From JABMRF01 sp964584985 (GTDB lineage Bacteria; Patescibacteriota; Patescibacteriia; UBA11705; JABHMO01): a stretch of 18,599 bases of DNA. The DNA is taken from assembly GCA_964584985.1 (NCBI GenBank), contig CAZPBK010000014.1, positions 1-18,599 of the forward strand. The letters are read 5' to 3'. Within the stretch, counting starts at the first letter, position 1. The number at the start of each line of letters is the position of its first letter. Both the position numbers and the translations under genes were made by a program. The notes under the pieces were generated by a model. The model did not search any database. It saw only the letters and a list, made by a program, of their open reading frames with translations, and was not told where the DNA came from. Shown piece after piece: positions 14,362 through 18,599 of this stretch.

Positions 14362-15063
14362 ATGAAAAACAAATACGCAGAGTTTAGAGAAAAAACACAA
14401 GACAAAAAATTACTGGCGGCCGCAGATTGCGTGGTGCTAAAATTGGTTGACAACAGAATTAAAGTTCTTTTGGTCAAAAGAAAAAAGGAGCCTAAAAAAG
14501 GCGGTTGGGCTTTGCCCGGAGGCTTTTTGGAAAAAAATGAAGACTTGGAAGGTTGTGCCAAGCGAGAGCTTTGGGAAGAAACCGGTTTGAAAAAAGCGAA
14601 TTATAATTATTTTGGTCTAGTGGGGGTTTTTAGTTCACCGCGTCGTGATCCGCGAGCCAGAGTAATCAGTAGTGCTTATTTGGTTTTATTGGGCAAAGAA
14701 AAAAAGCAGAAACTAAAAGCCGGTACAGACGCCACAGAAGCTAAATGGTTTTCTTGGGATAATTTGCCGGAACTTAGTTTTGGTTCGGCTCACAAGCGTA
14801 TTTTAAAAGTAGCCAAAATTAAATTGATTGAAAAGATTCAAACTACCAATTTGATTTTTGCTTTTTTGTCCGAGGAATTTACCCTTGGCTGTTTGCAAAA
14901 AACATACCAAATTGTTGGAGCGGGAGCGGTTAATCAGGCTGATTTTAAAAAAAGTATTTTGTTCAAAAAAATGATAAAACCGGGAAAAGGTTTAAAATAT
15001 CAAGCTAGAGATTCATATAAAATAAAAAACAATAAATTGAAAATGGTTTGTAAAATCGTTTAA
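14362..15063 (+). CDS. Nudix hydrolase with C-terminal winged-helix domain (NrtR-like)
   Basis: A 233-residue protein. The Nudix domain (~18-150) has a perfect Nudix box from G54 to L76 (G-x5-E-x7-REL-x-EE-x-G), so the hydrolase site appears intact. The C-terminal ~80 residues (~155-225) look like the winged-helix domain of NrtR-type regulators (FTLGCLQKTYQIVGAGAVNQADFKK...). In known relatives the Nudix part binds ADP-ribose or other NAD-linked molecules and the winged helix binds operators of NAD genes; others are plain ADP-ribose pyrophosphatases. No NAD gene is nearby, so the target is unclear. The small gene at 15087 follows after 23 bases and is probably co-transcribed. Confidence 0.9.
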   Translation: MKNKYAEFREKTQDKKLLAAADCVVLKLVDNRIKVLLVKRKKEPKKGGWALPGGFLEKNEDLEGCAKRELWEETGLKKANYNYFGLVGVFSSPRRDPRARVISSAYLVLLGKEKKQKLKAGTDATEAKWFSWDNLPELSFGSAHKRILKVAKIKLIEKIQTTNLIFAFLSEEFTLGCLQKTYQIVGAGAVNQADFKKSILFKKMIKPGKGLKYQARDSYKIKNNKLKMVCKIV

Positions 15064-15086
15064 TTTTAAAAATAAAAAATTAATCT

Positions 15087-15359
15087 ATGTTCAATCCTGA
15101 AAAAGATCGGCAGGAGCCGTGGGAAAAATTAATAAGGGAAATTAAAACAGAATATGATTCAAAAAATTGGCCGGAGGTGGCGGTCAGGATCAGCTGGTTT
15201 ACACAAATGCGTGCCAAAATAAATAATCGGGAAAATGGTCAAGAGATGTTTAATGAAATGCAAGGAAGGGAAAAGCAATTTGAAGAATTAAAGAAAAAAT
15301 ATGGGCAATTCAGCGATCAACAGTTGGAAAAAGTTATTGATTCTTTAAAAAAAGCTTAG
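15087..15359 (+). CDS. Hypothetical small charged helical protein
   Basis: I do not recognise this 90-residue protein. It is soluble, rich in Glu, Lys, Gln and Trp (W12, W28, W37), and looks mostly helical, with a C-terminal amphipathic helix (SDQQLEKVIDSLKKA). It starts 23 bases after the Nudix gene with no promoter in between, so it is probably the second gene of that transcript. No SD is visible. A real gene is likely because the frame is clean and codon use is normal. Confidence 0.6.
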   Translation: MFNPEKDRQEPWEKLIREIKTEYDSKNWPEVAVRISWFTQMRAKINNRENGQEMFNEMQGREKQFEELKKKYGQFSDQQLEKVIDSLKKA

Positions 15360-15378
15360 AGCAAACTTTTTGTTTGAT

Positions 15379-15407
15379 TTGACAAGTTTGGTCTGTTTTT
15401 GTAAGAT
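15379..15407 (+). promoter_or_regulatory. Promoter of the orphan gene pair at 15454
   Basis: A perfect -35 TTGACA (15379-15384), a 17-base spacer and a -10 TAAGAT (15402-15407). The expected start is near 15414, leaving a leader with the SD AAGGAGG. Confidence 0.65.
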
Positions 15408-15453
15408 TTAATGAAAATTTTGGGTTCGTTGAAAAAAAATAAGGAGGGGAAAA

Positions 15454-15921
15454 ATGAACGAAAAACAAGATTCAGAAATGACCAAAGAAGAAGCCTATGC
15501 GATTATGTATTTGGGCAAGTCTAGTGTAGAAGTTTTAGAGCAAGTCGAGAGATACAATCTTAATATAGCTTCTTGCAAAAAAATGCCCATGGAGGGTACA
15601 ATGGTGATGGCAGCGATGTCTTTTTACGAAGACGAAATTAGGGTTTCGATACCCGGTGCTTTTTCCAATGGCCTTTGGCGATCCGGAGAAAACGAGAAGC
15701 TTTTTACTTATTTTTTATCTGCCTTAGATGAATTGAAAGAAGTCGTCAAGGAGATAAAGATAGCGGGCCTTTCGGAGAGGATTAACCAGATTGTTTCTTC
15801 TCTTACTTTACAGGGAGAGTCAAGTGATTTGCTTTTAGAATTATCGGATATTTCCAAAGAGCTTGGTCAATTGGAGACTGAGAAAAAAATGAAAAAAAAC
15901 AAGGAGGATAATCATGAGTAA
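15454..15921 (+). CDS. Hypothetical protein, first of an SD-driven orphan operon
   Basis: I do not recognise this 155-residue acidic protein. The start is fixed by a strong SD AAGGAGG (15441-15447), six bases before the ATG. Residues ~10-30 and ~80-150 look helical; the C-terminal half (LKEVVKEIKIAGLSERINQIVSSL...) is amphipathic and could form a coiled coil, ending in a Lys-rich tail. A central stretch (MEGTMVMAAMSFYEDEIRVSIPG) looks like beta strands. No signal peptide or membrane segment. Its last 8 bases overlap the next gene, so the two are translationally coupled. Confidence 0.65.
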   Translation: MNEKQDSEMTKEEAYAIMYLGKSSVEVLEQVERYNLNIASCKKMPMEGTMVMAAMSFYEDEIRVSIPGAFSNGLWRSGENEKLFTYFLSALDELKEVVKEIKIAGLSERINQIVSSLTLQGESSDLLLELSDISKELGQLETEKKMKKNKEDNHE

Positions 15922-16231
15922 AGAAAAACTTGATTCTTTTGAAAAAAGACAAGACAGGATTGAGTACCTTTTTGATAAGGCATGGAAGCTGATTGATAGT
16001 AACCAAACGAATGGTTTGCAGCTGTCTTATATCCTTGAAGAGTGGTTTAATTTGGACCGGAAAAATTGGGAGGATCGACCGGAGGATATAAAGTTTCACC
16101 ATCTCCTTGCCCTTTTCAATGCCGACTCAAGGTATGAGGAGCAGAGAAGCGGGCAAATTCTTATCTTGATGGATGACGAAGGTGGTGACATTCTTCTTGG
16201 TGTTCCCGGAATGGGTAGGAACGTGAATTAA
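15914..16231 (+). CDS. Hypothetical protein, possibly cut by an in-frame stop
   Basis: I do not recognise this 105-residue protein. It overlaps the 15454 gene by 8 bases and has a strong SD AAGGAGG (15901-15907) in the end of that gene. The first ~70 residues look helical (MSKEKLDSFEKRQDRIEYLFDKAWKLI...), then a short strand-rich end (ILILMDDEGGDILLGVPGMG). It ends at TAA 16229-16231, but the same frame stays open without another stop to 16540. So this and the next frame may be one gene split by a nonsense change, or two joined by readthrough. Confidence 0.6.
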   Translation: MSKEKLDSFEKRQDRIEYLFDKAWKLIDSNQTNGLQLSYILEEWFNLDRKNWEDRPEDIKFHHLLALFNADSRYEEQRSGQILILMDDEGGDILLGVPGMGRNVN

Positions 16232-16279
16232 GAATCCGGAAAATGGCGAGTCAGGTCATGGCCGGATCTTTCTAACTTT

Positions 16280-16540
16280 TTGCACTCGGCGAAACAAAAG
16301 CTTAGGCAAAAAACTCGGATGATTGACAAATCTCGTCGGCTTCGTGAGTTGAGAAAGCAGCGAGAGGCGATGCTTAAAGAGTTGGGAGAAAAGGGTCAAC
16401 GCTTGGATGAGATAAGCAGAGAACTTGCTGAATTTGACCAAAAGGTTAAAGGCGAAGAACCGGAAAGAGAAGACCCGGATCTTGAGCAATTGAAAGACGA
16501 ACGCTGGGTAAACGAGCCAAAGCCGGAAAAAAAGAGCTAA
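16280..16540 (+). CDS. Hypothetical basic/acidic coiled-coil frame, in frame with 15914
   Basis: An 86-codon frame from a TTG at 16280. The only in-frame ATG near the beginning is at 16319 (73 codons), and neither has a clear SD. The product is strongly helical and charged (SRRLRELRKQREAMLKEL...), then an acidic, Pro-rich end. It shares the frame of the preceding gene: from 16232 the codons are open with no stop. Three explanations remain: a separate weakly translated gene, the 3' part of a split gene, or an extension made by readthrough. No homology is recognised. A terminator follows at 16587. Confidence 0.4.
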   Translation: MHSAKQKLRQKTRMIDKSRRLRELRKQREAMLKELGEKGQRLDEISRELAEFDQKVKGEEPEREDPDLEQLKDERWVNEPKPEKKS

Positions 16541-16586
16541 AGAGGAGAGAAGTTGATCTCCTTGGCAGAAAATTCGGGTAAAGTTC

Positions 16587-16623
16587 AAGCTCAACCGTTG
16601 CATTCGGCGGTTGAGCTTTTTTA
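16587..16623 (+). terminator. Terminator of the orphan operon
   Basis: AAGCTCAACCG and CGGTTGAGCTT form an 11-bp perfect stem around an ~8-11 nt loop, followed by a T-run, 46 bases after the 16540 stop. Confidence 0.85.
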
Positions 16624-16634
16624 TCTTTTTTATA

Positions 16635-16663
16635 TTGACTGCTTGGCGATTGTTTGTTATAAT
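16635..16663 (+). promoter_or_regulatory. Promoter upstream of the tRNA-Leu repeat
   Basis: A -35 TTGACT (16635-16640), a 17-base spacer and a perfect -10 TATAAT (16658-16663). The expected start near 16670 would produce a transcript that crosses both 105-bp repeats, about 250 bases, before reaching tRNA-Leu. No other good promoter is closer to the tRNA. Confidence 0.65.
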
Positions 16664-16719
16664 GTGGTTTGTGATGACAGTATTGGTTATGTTTAACTGT
16701 GCGTTTGTGATAGGTGCGA

Positions 16720-16929
16720 TGCTTGCCGTGAACCGGAGCAAAGCGACTGGTTCATGGGTGGAATTTGGTAATAAAACGGAAAAGCACCTTTTGAATTATT
16801 AATTGCGCACTTATCATGGGCGGGTGCTTGCCGTGAACCGGAGCAAAGCGACTGGTTCATGGGTGGAATTTGGTAATAAAACGGAAAAGCACCTTTTGAA
16901 TTATTAATTGCGCACTTATCATGGGCGGG
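16720..16929 (+). repeat. Two identical tandem 105-bp repeats carrying tRNA-Leu 5' fragments
   Basis: Copies at 16720-16824 and 16825-16929 are identical as read. The second copy starts with GGGCGGGTG, the first 9 bases of tRNA-Leu (beginning at 16818), then a 36-base insert, then GTGGAATTTGGTA (tRNA positions 10-22), then a 47-base spacer. The first copy lacks the first acceptor bases. The intact tRNA-Leu follows as the last unit. The 105-base period keeps frame, but each unit has a stop, so it is not coding. Confidence 0.95.
16827..16862. repeat. 36-nt palindromic insert inside the tRNA-Leu fragment
   Basis: Relative to tRNA-Leu this is a clean insertion after base 9. It contains a 10-bp hairpin stem with two G-T pairs (CGTGAACCGG with CTGGTTCATG) around a 10-nt loop that holds GC-AAA-GC. 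The same insert is at 16722-16757 in the first copy. Confidence 0.85.
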
Positions 16930-17008
16930 TGGTGGAATTTGGTAGACACGCTTGGTTTAGGCCCAAGTGGCTTCGGCCGTGAAGGTTCAAGTCCTTTCCC
17001 GCCCACCA
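16923..17008 (+). tRNA. tRNA-Leu (anticodon TAG)
   Basis: Acceptor GGGCGGG pairs with CCCGCCC, the anticodon stem TTGG/CCAA encloses loop TTTAGGC (TAG), a long variable arm is present as in class II tRNAs, and the T-arm is GAAGG-TTCAAGT-CCTTT. CCA is encoded (17006-17008). It is preceded by two tandem copies of its own interrupted 5' end. No clear terminator hairpin follows, only a T-run. Confidence 0.95.
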
Positions 17009-17077
17009 TAAGTTCGTAATTTTTTTTACCTTAATTTGGTTAAAAAAATGCTTAATTGTTTTATCAACACAGATCGC

Positions 17078-17105
17078 TTGACAAATTTTTAAATTGCTTT
17101 ATAAT
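17078..17105 (+). promoter_or_regulatory. Promoter P1 upstream of 23S rRNA
   Basis: A perfect -35 TTGACA (17078-17083), a 16-base spacer and a perfect -10 TATAAT (17100-17105). The expected start is near 17112, about 215 bases before mature 23S. Confidence 0.8.
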
Positions 17106-17153
17106 AGTTATCACATTAGAAATAGAACACATTTAAAATTTCCCACAAAAGTG

Positions 17154-17199
17154 TTTCGACTTGATTTTCTCTTGGGATGGACGGAAAATCAAGTCGGAA
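17154..17199 (+). other. Long hairpin in the 23S leader (possible terminator or processing stem)
   Basis: CGACTTGATTTTC (17157-17169) and GAAAATCAAGTCG (17184-17196) are perfect inverted repeats, extended to about 16 bp by flanking bases. An A/T-rich stretch with a T-run follows. It could be a leader processing stem, an attenuator, or the terminator of a ~95-base RNA started at P1. Confidence 0.6.
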
Positions 17200-17242
17200 T
17201 ATTTTTAATTTTAAAAAGAATATTCAGTTCATTAACAATTGA

Positions 17243-17271
17243 TTGTTATCAAGTCCAAAAATAATTATAAT
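17243..17271 (+). promoter_or_regulatory. Promoter P2 upstream of 23S rRNA
   Basis: A -35 TTGTTA (17243-17248), a 17-base spacer and a perfect -10 TATAAT (17266-17271). The expected start is about 50 bases before mature 23S. It lies after the leader hairpin, so it would bypass any attenuation there. Confidence 0.5.
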
Positions 17272-17307
17272 ATTGCAAATTTCGTCAACAAAAAATAAGC
17301 AAACAAA

Positions 17308-17327
17308 CAATAATATTGATATTATTG
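17308..17327 (+). other. Perfect AT-rich palindrome just before 23S
   Basis: CAATAATAT and ATATTATTG are perfect 9-bp inverted repeats around TG, immediately before the 23S 5' end. It may be part of the pre-23S fold; the 3' flank is outside the window. Confidence 0.5.

Positions 17328-18599
<1,272 letters not shown>

Noticed and set aside
16611..16802. 63-codon frame with a hydrophobic start leading into the 105-bp repeat
   Set aside because: It starts inside the terminator arm and covers the promoter. An internal ATG at 16674 (42 codons) has no SD. The end is tRNA-derived repeat.
16806..16816. TATCAT before GGGCGGG as a tRNA-Leu promoter
   Set aside because: It directly touches the tRNA, so transcription would start inside the tRNA. 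The -35 spacing is also poor.
16720..16929. CRISPR-like array
   Set aside because: Only two units, no separate repeat and spacer pattern, and no cas genes. The units contain tRNA-Leu sequence.

Overview
The window looks like part of the genome of a small-genome Candidate Phyla Radiation bacterium (Patescibacteria, probably Parcubacteria-like). This rests on AT-rich DNA and short gaps, on a 16S rRNA whose universal '515' region reads CAGCAGCAGCGG instead of the usual CAGCCGCGG, on 16S and 23S genes that are not joined in one operon, and on a GIY-YIG mini-endonuclease beside tRNA genes. The lineage call is inference; no database search was possible.

Layout. Positions 1-1768 are a leftward tRNA cluster (Val, Ile, then Phe and Pro, and the 5' end of one more at the window edge) with a methyltransferase gene. 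It is interrupted by a repeated tRNA-Phe/GIY-YIG module, two kinds of 22-nt double-hairpin insert and a 100-N scaffold gap. Positions 2144-3481 hold an orphan gene with a strong Shine-Dalgarno (SD) sequence. A leftward 16S rRNA gene follows (about 3657-5152), with its own near-consensus promoter and a 27-nt flanking processing stem. Next come leftward trmD, a KH-domain protein gene and rpsP, then a rightward 3D-domain secreted protein, tRNA-Cys, polA and holA. Leftward folK, rpsT and rmuC follow. Rightward again are a Nudix/winged-helix gene and four small orphan genes, then a tandem 105-bp repeat, tRNA-Leu, and the first ~1.27 kb of a 23S rRNA gene that runs off the window.

How the genes work together. 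Most are housekeeping genes for translation (16S, 23S, S16, S20, TrmD, KH protein, tRNAs) and for DNA replication or repair (Pol I with intact proofreading motifs, Pol III delta, RmuC). Many carry readable sigma70-type promoters with 16-17 bp spacers and start codons without an SD. By contrast the orphan genes at 2144, 15454 and 15914 carry strong AAGGAGG sites.

The most unusual signal is at tRNA genes. At both tRNA-Phe and tRNA-Leu the intact gene is preceded by displaced copies of its own 5' end, and those copies are broken by compact palindromic inserts. At tRNA-Phe the module also carries the GIY-YIG gene, whose last codons and stop lie inside the tRNA. The two 22-nt inserts differ at five positions, and every difference falls in a loop or forms a compensating base pair, so hairpin shape appears to be conserved. 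I propose that these are traces of a tRNA-targeting palindromic/GIY-YIG element; this is inference.
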